Origin: JAEUIG01 sp046349775
GTDB taxonomy: Bacteria; Planctomycetota; Planctomycetia; Planctomycetales; Planctomycetaceae
DNA length: 7,871 nt
Assembly: GCA_046349775.1 (NCBI GenBank)
Contig: JAXMBS010000116.1
Coordinates: forward strand, 1-7,871
Direction of reading: 5' to 3'
Shown here: piece by piece, positions 1 through 7,005 of the stretch
Position numbering within the stretch: the stretch's first letter is position 1
Layout of the letters: each line of letters starts with the position of its first letter
Notes under the pieces: model-generated
Seen by the model: only the letters and a program-made list of their open reading frames with translations
What the model was told of the DNA's origin: nothing
Database searches by the model: none
Program-made: the position numbers and the translations under genes

Positions 1-2
1 CG

Positions 3-1517
3 GACGAGGCTCAATCGCCACCGGCGCTCAGTTCCCATGCGGCCAACAAGGCCTTGCTAGCAGCCGCGCTCACGCAGCAGGAAATCGATTCGCCGAACGT
101 CCCATCGGACGATCCACCGATTCAACTCACCGGTGGCACGGGGAATGATCTGCTTCTTGCACAGTCTGGCAGTGAACCGCCGCCCCTGCCGCCGGCTGAA
201 GACTCGGAACGGTCGAGCAGTGCGGCGGGAAGCGAAGCGGGGCTGACATTGGCAGCGCTCGAGCAACTGGCCCTCGAACACAACCCGGCGATTCAGGAGG
301 CCGCCGCCGCGGCGCAGAAGTCCGTCGGTTACCGGTGGCAGGTCGGACGATATCCCAACCCGTTCGTCGGGTACTCTGGGCAGCAGCTGTTTGATGCTGG
401 AACCGACCAGCATCTCGCAATGATCGAACAGGATTTCGTGACTGGGAAAAAATTGCGACTCAGCGAGCAGGTTCTCGACCACGAGGTTCAGTCCCAGCTC
501 TGGGAGGTCGAGGCCCAACGTTATCGGGTATTGACCGATATCCGACTGCGCTTTTACGAAGCGCTTGCAGCGCAGCGGCGCGTGGAATTGGCGGACGAAT
601 TCCATCACGTCACTGAAGAGGGCGTACGTGTGGCGATCAAGCGCAAGGAGGCGCTGGAAGGCTCTCAGCCCGAGGTACTGCAAGCGGAGATTCAACTGAA
701 CGAGATCGACCTGCTGCGGCGTCGCGCACAGATCGCCTACGAGGCGGCCTGGAAGGACCTGGCAGCGACGGCCGGCGTACCGCAGATGTCGCCCACTCCC
801 TTATCCGGCAGCCTGGATCCGGCGGAGATTTCGCGAGACTGGGACGCGACGTATCAAAGCGTTGTGGGCACCAGTCCCGAGCTCCGCGCGGCGTATGCCC
901 GCGTCAATCGGGCCCGGGCGAACCTCGATCGGCAGCAGGCCCAGCCGATCCCGAACGTGGGCGTCATCCTGCAGGGGGGCTACGACCAGGGGACCAATTC
1001 GCATATCGTGAACCTGCAGGTGGGTGTTCCCGTGCCGATCTTCAATCGGAATCGGGGCAACATCGCGGCGGCGTTCGCGGAATACTCGCAGGCCACACAT
1101 GATGCCCGCCTAAGTGAATTGTCTCTGAAGGCACGACGGGCCCGCGTCGCGCAGGAGTTCGATTCCGCCGCCGCGGGCGTGCAGCGTTATTCGGAGGTAA
1201 TCCTGCTGCGGGCACAGAAGACGCTGAAACTGTCGAAGCAGGCGTACGCAGTGGATGAGCTTAACTTCCTGCGGGTCGTAATCGCGTGCACGCAGCCGAC
1301 TCGCGTGAACGAGCACCTTTTGCGGATTAAAACAAATCAGCCCGATCGCTCGAACGTTGAAGCAGACAGTAGGACGGGCCGGGGACGTGAAACGGGCCAA
1401 CGGGATACCCCGTTCGCCACGTCGGATTGTCACAACAGAGTCAGCCAGAAATCGGCGAATTCTGCCGGTGGAACTGGTAATAGACTCAACGGAAATCTGC
1501 CGATACAATCAACTTGA
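3..1517 (+). CDS. czcC: CzcC/TolC-family outer-membrane channel of a metal efflux pump; 5' partial, 3' end degenerate
   Basis: Outer-membrane factor of an RND efflux pump; family members trimerise into a barrel plus periplasmic tunnel through which the adaptor/antiporter complex expels metal. The frame is open to the left edge (first full codon at 3), so the true start and any signal peptide lie outside; the TTG at 54 has no ribosome binding site and need not be a start. Positions 3-240 encode a Pro/Ser/Asp/Glu-rich linker. From 243 (LTLAALEQLALEHNPAI) the OEP repeats begin: long Ala/Gln/Glu/Arg-rich helices, the CzcC-like VGVPVPIFNRNRGNI at 1020-1064, then LKLSKQAY and ELNFLRVV up to about 1290. 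Beyond 1322 similarity is lost. Third-position GC falls from about 80% (1203-1322, hand count) to about half (1323-1514), and the usual final helix with its LLL-type ending is absent in all three forward frames. The gene may be 3'-truncated or a recent pseudogene. CzcC is favoured over general TolC because czcBA-type genes follow. Confidence 0.85.
   Translation, partial: DEAQSPPALSSHAANKALLAAALTQQEIDSPNVPSDDPPIQLTGGTGNDLLLAQSGSEPPPLPPAEDSERSSSAAGSEAGLTLAALEQLALEHNPAIQEAAAAAQKSVGYRWQVGRYPNPFVGYSGQQLFDAGTDQHLAMIEQDFVTGKKLRLSEQVLDHEVQSQLWEVEAQRYRVLTDIRLRFYEALAAQRRVELADEFHHVTEEGVRVAIKRKEALEGSQPEVLQAEIQLNEIDLLRRRAQIAYEAAWKDLAATAGVPQMSPTPLSGSLDPAEISRDWDATYQSVVGTSPELRAAYARVNRARANLDRQQAQPIPNVGVILQGGYDQGTNSHIVNLQVGVPVPIFNRNRGNIAAAFAEYSQATHDARLSELSLKARRARVAQEFDSAAAGVQRYSEVILLRAQKTLKLSKQAYAVDELNFLRVVIACTQPTRVNEHLLRIKTNQPDRSNVEADSRTGRGRETGQRDTPFATSDCHNRVSQKSANSAGGTGNRLNGNLPIQST
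1399..1414. repeat. Short inverted repeat, possible operator or relic hairpin
   Basis: Perfect 6-bp arms AACGGG (1399-1404) and CCCGTT (1409-1414) flank a 4-base loop, in the part of the channel ORF that has lost coding character and about 67 bases upstream of the predicted -35 box. No T-run follows, so it is a poor terminator. It could be a regulator site or chance; six-base arms are common in GC-rich DNA. Confidence 0.25.
1481..1509 (+). promoter_or_regulatory. Predicted sigma70-type promoter ahead of the cysteine-rich gene
   Basis: A -35 box TAGACT (1481-1486; 4 of 6 match TTGACA) and a -10 box TACAAT (1504-1509; 5 of 6 match TATAAT) are separated by exactly 17 bases. The expected transcription start is near 1516, about 33 bases before the ATG at 1549. 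The site lies inside the 3' part of the upstream channel ORF, in a stretch richer in A+T than its surroundings. It would let the cysteine-rich gene, and perhaps czcBA and the lipoprotein gene, be transcribed independently of the channel gene. Confidence 0.5.
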
Positions 1518-1548
1518 GGCCGGAATTGTGGGGGGATGTGGCGTTCGC

Positions 1549-2043
1549 ATGGCTAAGTTGCTGCTCATCCTGGTGCTGGTGACGACGCAACTCGCTGCGG
1601 CGGGGAGCAGGTCGGTTTATCTGTGCTTCGACGGCGACGGCGAATACTGCTGTCTTGATGCCGGTCCCGACTCGTGCAATTGCTGTCGCGACGAGCAGGA
1701 ATCGCCGCATGATGCCTGCTGTGAAGCCTGCGAACAGGAGCATTCCGGATCACCGTCCCGGCACCACGACGACAATCGGCGCCAAGCGTGCGACGGGTTC
1801 TTGTCAGCGGCCGATTCGTGCGGTTGCACGCATATTGCGGTCGTGATGTCTTCTGACCGCAGTATCGCAATTCGATCTCCGGTGTCGTCCGACGCCGAGA
1901 CGTCATTGTCGCTGGTGGCATTACCGCCGATGCTGAGCTGCATTGGCGACGCGATGGCTCGTCCGCTATTGCGCTGGGCTGATCCGCCTGCGGTTCCGGA
2001 CTTTGCTCAGACCGTTCTCTCGACGGTCGTTATTCGCTGCTGA
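1549..2043 (+). CDS. Small secreted cysteine-rich protein, putative periplasmic metal binder
   Basis: Protein of 164 residues that I cannot assign to a named family. Residues 1-19 form a signal peptide: MAK, then a Leu/Val-rich core, ending LAAAG-S. The mature part has 14 cysteines (26, 34, 35, 43, 45, 46, 57, 58, 61, 81, 91, 93, 131, 164), many as CC or CxC, in an acidic context with a His-His-Asp-Asp patch at 72-75 and a SCGCTHI segment at 90-96. The last residue is Cys. Such a layout suggests thiol/His metal binding or disulphide knots outside the cytoplasm. The frame stays open upstream to 1357, but the ATG at 1549 is chosen because it gives a clean signal peptide, lies downstream of the predicted promoter, and has a GGGGGGA stretch at 1530-1536, a somewhat distant ribosome binding site. 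It sits between the channel and adaptor genes, so a metal-buffering or sensing role in the efflux system is inferred. Confidence 0.72.
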   Translation: MAKLLLILVLVTTQLAAAGSRSVYLCFDGDGEYCCLDAGPDSCNCCRDEQESPHDACCEACEQEHSGSPSRHHDDNRRQACDGFLSAADSCGCTHIAVVMSSDRSIAIRSPVSSDAETSLSLVALPPMLSCIGDAMARPLLRWADPPAVPDFAQTVLSTVVIRC

Positions 2044-2182
2044 GGCGGCGTCTCTTTGTTTCGTAAATTCGCAGAGTTGACGATCGAGCAGATCATCCTC
2101 TCGCGATTTGCGTTTGGCACATTTCGGAGTCCGCTCTGCGGCCAATCTGGGTCGCAGCGACTCGCCGCAACGCTTCCGTATT

Positions 2183-2188
2183 GGAGAG
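2183..2188 (+). promoter_or_regulatory. Ribosome binding site fixing the adaptor start
   Basis: GGAGAG lies just ahead of the ATG at 2192, with GGAG five bases away. It favours 2192 over the in-frame TTG at 2108, which has no comparable purine tract and would add 28 residues of Arg/Ser-rich sequence before the membrane anchor. Confidence 0.7.
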
Positions 2189-2191
2189 AGC

Positions 2192-3817
2192 ATGTCCGCA
2201 ACTGCCACGCCCCCCGTACATTCGGCGGTCACTCCCCCACAGGTTCAGCCAAGGCTCACCAACCCCACCAAGCCCTGTTGGTGGGCGACGGGACTGCGCG
2301 CCATTCCGAATCTCGTCGTCTTTTCGGCACTCGCCGGCGTGTTGTACTTCGGCCATCACACCGGCTGGAAACTGCCGAAGTTCTCGGAACTCCAGGGCTC
2401 AAGTGCGTCCGTAGCGGATGATTGGTGTGCCGAACATCTTGTTCCCGAGTCCCTGTGCATTGAATGCCAGCGGGATCTGCTGCCCAAACCGGAGCCGATC
2501 GGTTTCTGTCGCGAACACGGCGTCGCCGAATGCGTGATCGACCATCCCGAACTCGCGCAAGTCAAAGAGAAGCCGCTGGCGCCCAAGTACGACACCGTCC
2601 AGGCCATTAACCTGCTGCCCCGCCCGGAGAACAACAGCCGCAACACGATGCACACCAGTCGCGTTCAGTTCGCGTCCGCTGATAGCATCGCCAAGGCCGG
2701 CATTGACGTGGACGTGGTGCAGGAGCGGCCGATGACGGATGCCTTTACAGCCAACGGGGAACTGGTCTTTGATCCGACTCGTGTCGCACATCTATCCGCA
2801 CGCGTGCCGGGCACCATCGTCGCCGTCATGAAGACTGTGGGAGATCGAGTCATTGCCGGAGAAACGCTCGCGCTGGTTGACGCCGCTCAGGTCGGACAGG
2901 CGAAATCACATCTACTCCAGGCGGTCGTGCAGCTCCAGTTACGGAAGAACACGCTGCAGCGCATGCGAGCCGTCGCCGAGAGCGGAATCGTGGCAGCGCG
3001 ATCCATCGCGGAAGCCGAATCCGCCGTCCAAGAGGCCGAAGTCTCGCTGATTACGAGTCGCCAGGGACTGCAAAACCTCGGTTTTGAGGTTCCGGAAGGC
3101 CTTGAATCAAAAACGTCGCAGGCGCTCGCCGATGACCTGCGGTTTCTCGGGCTGGCCGACCCCGCCCTCCTCAAGCTGACCGCACAAAAGAAAACGGCCA
3201 ATCTGGTCCCGATCATTTCGCCGTTTGACGGCGTGCTCGTGGTTTCCGACGTCGTCGCGGGCGAAGTCGTGGACACTTCGAAATCCCTGATGACGGTCAG
3301 CGACCCCAGTCGGCTGTGGTTGTTGCTGAGCGTGCGTCAGGAGGACGCGCCCTACGTTCGAGTCGGACTGCCAGTGCGGTTTGAATCCGACAACGGCGAT
3401 CAGAAGGTGGACGGTCAGATTTCCTGGATCAGTCCGGCCGTGGATGCCCAGACCCGCACACTGCAGGTGCGTGTGGTCGTCCCGAACAACAGCGGCTCGC
3501 TACGGGACAAGACGTTTGGCACCGGGCGGATCATTCTCCGCCAAGAGCCAAATGCGATTGTGGTGCCTCGGGACGCAGTACAGACGACCGCAGATGCAAC
3601 ATTCGTCTTCGTCCGGGACAAACACTACTTCGAGGACGGCTCACCCAAGTTTTTCCATGTGCGGCAGGTTCGCATGGGAGCGCGCGACGGGCAGTACGTC
3701 GAATTGCTGGCCGGTGTTCTCCCGGGGGAAGTGATCGCGACCAGGGGGAGCAATGTCCTGCTCGCGCAGCTGCTGCGAAGCAATCTCGGCGCGGGCTGCG
3801 GCTGCCACGATCACTGA
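2192..3817 (+). CDS. czcB: CzcB-like periplasmic adaptor (membrane fusion protein) with N-terminal Cys/His metal-binding modules
   Basis: RND efflux adaptor of 541 residues that would link the inner-membrane pump to the outer-membrane channel. Order: Pro-rich cytoplasmic tail (1-35); one membrane anchor (about 38-57); a Cys/His region with WCAEHLVPESLCIEC (C79, H82, C89, C92) and a degenerate second copy (C106, H109, C114, H118); linker; first lipoyl half (about 197-236, VPGTIVAVMKTVGDRV); helical hairpin (about 237-296); second lipoyl half (about 337-370, ISPFDGVLVV); beta-barrel (about 374-450, with RLWLLLSV); membrane-proximal domain (about 455-525). It ends in GCGCHDH (535-541), another possible metal site. 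The N-terminal module recurs in the lipoprotein encoded at 7006. The stop is 21 bases before the antiporter gene, implying cotranscription. Longer than many CzcB/CusB proteins because of the N-terminal module. Assignment to the HlyD/CzcB family is secure; the metal is not shown by this gene. Confidence 0.93.
   Translation: MSATATPPVHSAVTPPQVQPRLTNPTKPCWWATGLRAIPNLVVFSALAGVLYFGHHTGWKLPKFSELQGSSASVADDWCAEHLVPESLCIECQRDLLPKPEPIGFCREHGVAECVIDHPELAQVKEKPLAPKYDTVQAINLLPRPENNSRNTMHTSRVQFASADSIAKAGIDVDVVQERPMTDAFTANGELVFDPTRVAHLSARVPGTIVAVMKTVGDRVIAGETLALVDAAQVGQAKSHLLQAVVQLQLRKNTLQRMRAVAESGIVAARSIAEAESAVQEAEVSLITSRQGLQNLGFEVPEGLESKTSQALADDLRFLGLADPALLKLTAQKKTANLVPIISPFDGVLVVSDVVAGEVVDTSKSLMTVSDPSRLWLLLSVRQEDAPYVRVGLPVRFESDNGDQKVDGQISWISPAVDAQTRTLQVRVVVPNNSGSLRDKTFGTGRIILRQEPNAIVVPRDAVQTTADATFVFVRDKHYFEDGSPKFFHVRQVRMGARDGQYVELLAGVLPGEVIATRGSNVLLAQLLRSNLGAGCGCHDH
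2423..2551 (+). other. Encoded Cys/His metal-ligand module in the adaptor N-terminus
   Basis: Residues 78-120 of the adaptor hold one full WCxEHxxPxxxCxxC unit (ligand spacing C-x2-H-x6-C-x2-C) followed 27 residues later by a variant, FCREHGVAEC with a later His (C106-x2-H109-x4-C114-x3-H118). The region lies directly after the membrane anchor and should face the periplasm. The full unit has exactly the same ligand spacing as both units in the lipoprotein encoded at 7006-7383. Metal binding is inferred from ligand clustering and context. Confidence 0.75.
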
Positions 3818-3820
3818 GCG

Positions 3821-3827
3821 AAGGAGG
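3821..3827 (+). promoter_or_regulatory. Strong ribosome binding site for the antiporter gene
   Basis: AAGGAGG is a near-perfect anti-16S match, 11 bases before the ATG at 3839, which is longer than the usual 5-9 bases. It supports the 3839 start; the protein then begins MDFLNRVIGFSLHNR, typical of this family. Confidence 0.7.
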
Positions 3828-3838
3828 CTGGCAACGAA

Positions 3839-6800
3839 ATGGATTTCCTCAATCGAGTCATCGGCTTTTCACTGCACAACCGGATGCTCGTCATCCTGGG
3901 CGTGCTGGCCGCCGGCACTGCGGGCGTCATTTCGCTGGCGCACCTCGACATTGATGCCTTCCCGGATACGACGCCTGTGCAGGTGCAGATCAACTCGATT
4001 GCTCCTGCTCTGAGCCCGGAAGAGGTCGAACGGCAAATTACGTTTCCGATCGAACAGGCCATCAGTGGCCTGCCCGGATTGCAGCAGCTCCGTTCGATCT
4101 CGAAATTCGGCCTCTCGCAGGTCGTCGTCGTCTTCGAAGACGGAATCGACATTTATTTTGCCCGCCAGCTGATCAACGAGCGGCTGGCTTCGGTCGAAAT
4201 GCCGCAAGGGATTGCCCGCCCGCGCATGGGGCCGGTTGCCACCGGTCTGGGCGAAGTTTTCCATTACATCGTGACCGGCCAGGGGAGCGACGCGACCGAG
4301 CTCCGCACGTTTCAGGACTGGGTCATCAAGCCTCCGATGAAGACGGTGTCGGGCACTGCGGAAATCAACAGCTGGGGAGGCTATGTCAAGCAGTACCAGA
4401 TCCGTCTCAACCCCGACCGGCTCATCAAATACGAGCTGACGTTCGATCAGGTCGTCGGGGCGGTCCAGAAGAACAACTTCAACGTCGGCGGCGGCAACAT
4501 CAGTCAGTCCGGCGGGATGCTGCTGGTTCAGGGCCTGGGACGCACGACCAACATCGATCAAATCCGCCAGATCGTGATCGCAGCCAAAGACGGCGTCCCG
4601 ATTCGAGTGGCCGACGTCGGCGAAGTCGTCATCGGGCACGAGATCCGCCGGGGCGCCGTCACCGCCAACGGCCAGGGTGAGGTGGTGCTCGGACTCGGGT
4701 TCATGTTGATGGGGGAGAACAGTCACGAAATCACCCGCGCCCTGAAAGAGAAACTGGCAACCCTGGAGTCGAGCCTGCCGCGCAACGTGCAGGTGCAGCC
4801 CGTCTACGACCGCACGCAGCTTGTGGACTTCGTCATCGATACCGTGCGAAACAATCTCTTTGAAGGCGGGTTGCTGGTCGTCGCAGTGCTGTTCGCGTTC
4901 CTGGGCAATCTGCGCGCGGCAGCCATCGTCGCGCTGGCGATTCCGCTGTCGATGCTGTTCGCGTTCACCGGCATGTATCGCTTTGGGATCGCGGCCAGCC
5001 TGCTTAGCCTGGGCGCAATCGATTTCGGGCTCGTGGTCGACAGTTCGGTGGTAATGATTGAGAACTGTGTGCGGCATCTGGCCCACGATTCGAACAGCGG
5101 GAAGGACCGTCTGGACATCATCCGGGACGCTGCCGTTGAAGTTCGCGGACCGACGATGTTCGGCGAACTCATCATCATGATCGTCTACCTGCCGATCCTC
5201 ACGCTGGAGGGCATCGAAGGGAAGCTGTTCCGGCCGATGGCCTTGACCGTCATCTTCGCTCTGCTGGGGTCAATGGTGCTGTCGCTGACACTGATGCCGG
5301 TGCTGGCAAGTTTCCTGCTGCCGAAAAAGGTTGAGGAAAATGAGCCGTTCCTGATGCGGATCGCGCATGCGATCCACTACCCGATCCTGCAGTTTGCCAT
5401 GCACCACAAACTGGCCGTGATGGGCTTCGCGGCCAGCGTGTTGATCGTCGCCTTCGGAATGATCGCTCCCAATCTGGGTTCGGAATTCGTGCCGCGTCTC
5501 TCCGAAGGGGCGATCGCCATTGGTGTCGTCCGGCTGGCGGGAACCGATCTCAGCGAATCCATCCGCTACAACACGCAGATGGAGAAGGTCATCCTTGCCA
5601 CGTTTCCCGACGAGGTCGAAAACGTGTGGAGTCGGGTTGGAACGGCCGAGATTGCGACGGACCCGATGGGTGTCGAACTGACCGATACGTTCATCACCCT
5701 GAAGCCTCGTTCGCAATGGAAGCAGGCGAAGACGCAGGCGGAACTCACGGACTTGATCGACAAGTCGCTACGCGACCTGCCTGGACAGCGACTGGCCTAC
5801 TCGCAACCGATCGAAATGCGGATTAACGAGATGGTTTCCGGCGTCCGCTCGGACCTGGGGGTCAAGCTGTTCGGAGACGACTTCACAGTGCTGGTCAGCA
5901 AGGCGCAGGAGATTGAGACGGTCCTGAAGTCGATCGTTGGCGCTGCCGATGTCGCTGTGGAACAGGTCACCGGCCAGCCGGTGCTCCAGATCAAGGTGAA
6001 TCAGGATCAGATTGCCAGATATGGCGTTTCAGCGCAGGACGTTCTGGAACTGGCGGAATCGATCGGCAGCAAGCCCGTGGGCGAGATCGTCGAGGGTCCG
6101 TTTCGGTTTCCGCTGGTCGTGCGACTGCCGGAGGAGTTCCGCGACAGCCCGCAGTCCATCGGAAATATGCTGGTGTCGACTCCCAAAGGCGAGCGGATTC
6201 CACTCTCGCGGTTAGCCTCCATCGAAGTGGTTGAGGGGCCGTCAACGATCACGCGCGAATGGGGCCAGCGCCGGATCACGATTACGGCGAACGTCCGCGG
6301 ACGCGACTTGGGCACGTTCGTTGCCGAGGCCCGCAGGAGAATCGGCGAGGAGGTGTCGCTGCCGTCGGCGCGGTACCGGGTCGAATACGGCGGGCAATTC
6401 GAGAATCTCGAGCGGGCGCGGAACCGGCTGATGATCGTCGTGCCGCTGGCACTGGTGCTGATCCTGATCCTGCTCTACATGACGTATCACAACATTGTGG
6501 ACGCCCTGCGCGTGTTCACGGGGATTCCCTTTGCCTGGGTCGGAGGCATCTTTGCCCTGTGGCTGCGCGACATGCCATTTTCGATCTCGGCTGGGATCGG
6601 ATTCATCGCCATGTCGGGCGTCGCGGTGCTCGATGACATGATTCTCGTTTCGTACATCCGGCAGCTTCGACAAAAGGGATTGCCACTCGATGAAGCCGTC
6701 ACGCAGGCGGCCATCACGCGACTGCGACCGGTTCTCATGACGACGCTGGTGGCCAGCCTCGGCTTCCTGCCGATGGCTTTCAGCGACGGCATGGGGGCGG

Positions 6801-6976
6801 AAGTGCAGCGTCCGCTGGCAACCGTTGTGATCGGCGGCGTCATCGGGGCGATGATCATGTCCTTGCTGGTTCTGAGAGTGCTGTACCTGATCTTTAACGC
6901 TCCTGCCGGACGTCAACAGCGCCGGCAGCGTCACGAAGTATCGCCCGCCGAACCGGTATTGGCGGGCACTCCTTGA
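3839..6976 (+). CDS. czcA: CzcA-like HME-RND heavy-metal/proton antiporter
   Basis: Inner-membrane pump of 1045 residues, the usual full length for the HME-RND family, exporting metal ions in exchange for protons. Visible: TM1 at about 14-33; family signature DIDAFPDTTPVQVQI (37-51); first periplasmic loop; TM2-TM6 at about 336-494; TM4 motif GAIDFGLVVDSSVVMIEN with D395, D401 and E408 spaced as the proton-relay acids of CzcA (D402/D408/E415); TM7 at about 524-543; second periplasmic loop with TAEIATDPM and PIEMRINEMVSG; TM8-TM12 at about 864-1018. The three methionines that bind Cu(I)/Ag(I) in E. coli CusA align with non-Met residues (Glu664 in place of Met672), so divalent export fits better. 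TM10 reads GVAVLDDM where CzcA usually has VLNG, and TM12 reads LLVLRVLY where Pro is usual. It follows the adaptor by 21 bases; the lipoprotein gene follows after 29 bases. Family certain; substrate inferred. Confidence 0.96.
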   Translation: MDFLNRVIGFSLHNRMLVILGVLAAGTAGVISLAHLDIDAFPDTTPVQVQINSIAPALSPEEVERQITFPIEQAISGLPGLQQLRSISKFGLSQVVVVFEDGIDIYFARQLINERLASVEMPQGIARPRMGPVATGLGEVFHYIVTGQGSDATELRTFQDWVIKPPMKTVSGTAEINSWGGYVKQYQIRLNPDRLIKYELTFDQVVGAVQKNNFNVGGGNISQSGGMLLVQGLGRTTNIDQIRQIVIAAKDGVPIRVADVGEVVIGHEIRRGAVTANGQGEVVLGLGFMLMGENSHEITRALKEKLATLESSLPRNVQVQPVYDRTQLVDFVIDTVRNNLFEGGLLVVAVLFAFLGNLRAAAIVALAIPLSMLFAFTGMYRFGIAASLLSLGAIDFGLVVDSSVVMIENCVRHLAHDSNSGKDRLDIIRDAAVEVRGPTMFGELIIMIVYLPILTLEGIEGKLFRPMALTVIFALLGSMVLSLTLMPVLASFLLPKKVEENEPFLMRIAHAIHYPILQFAMHHKLAVMGFAASVLIVAFGMIAPNLGSEFVPRLSEGAIAIGVVRLAGTDLSESIRYNTQMEKVILATFPDEVENVWSRVGTAEIATDPMGVELTDTFITLKPRSQWKQAKTQAELTDLIDKSLRDLPGQRLAYSQPIEMRINEMVSGVRSDLGVKLFGDDFTVLVSKAQEIETVLKSIVGAADVAVEQVTGQPVLQIKVNQDQIARYGVSAQDVLELAESIGSKPVGEIVEGPFRFPLVVRLPEEFRDSPQSIGNMLVSTPKGERIPLSRLASIEVVEGPSTITREWGQRRITITANVRGRDLGTFVAEARRRIGEEVSLPSARYRVEYGGQFENLERARNRLMIVVPLALVLILILLYMTYHNIVDALRVFTGIPFAWVGGIFALWLRDMPFSISAGIGFIAMSGVAVLDDMILVSYIRQLRQKGLPLDEAVTQAAITRLRPVLMTTLVASLGFLPMAFSDGMGAEVQRPLATVVIGGVIGAMIMSLLVLRVLYLIFNAPAGRQQRRQRHEVSPAEPVLAGTP

Positions 6977-6991
6977 GTCACACCTTTTTGT

Positions 6992-6999
6992 AGGAAGGA
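6992..6999 (+). promoter_or_regulatory. Ribosome binding site for the lipoprotein gene
   Basis: AGGAAGGA ends six bases before the ATG at 7006, confirming translation of this short gene from that start. It lies in the 29-base gap after the antiporter stop, with no hairpin visible in the gap, consistent with a shared transcript. Confidence 0.7.
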
Positions 7000-7005
7000 C
7001 GACGA

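Noticed and set aside
54..56. TTG as the start of the channel protein
   Set aside because: The frame is open to the window edge, no Shine-Dalgarno precedes it, and the following residues are not a signal peptide.
57..695. Minus-strand open frame of 212 codons opposite the channel gene
   Set aside because: It is a shadow of the OEP-domain coding sequence, with no ribosome binding site or recognisable domain.
1357..1548. Upstream extension of the cysteine-rich ORF
   Set aside because: It would bury the signal peptide 64 residues inside the protein and it covers the predicted promoter; the extension is Arg-rich with no recognisable domain.
2077..2105. TTGACG as the -35 box of a promoter ahead of the adaptor
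   Set aside because: No acceptable -10 hexamer lies 15-19 bases downstream; the region reads CTCGCG.
2108..2110. TTG as an earlier start of the adaptor
   Set aside because: The ATG at 2192 has GGAGAG at the right distance and the extra 28 residues look non-coding.
3869..5086. Long minus-strand open frame (405 codons) opposite the antiporter gene
   Set aside because: The plus-strand gene is an unmistakable full-length HME-RND pump; the opposite frame is open because of codon bias in GC-rich DNA and its product (rich in Asp, His, Gln, Arg) resembles no family.
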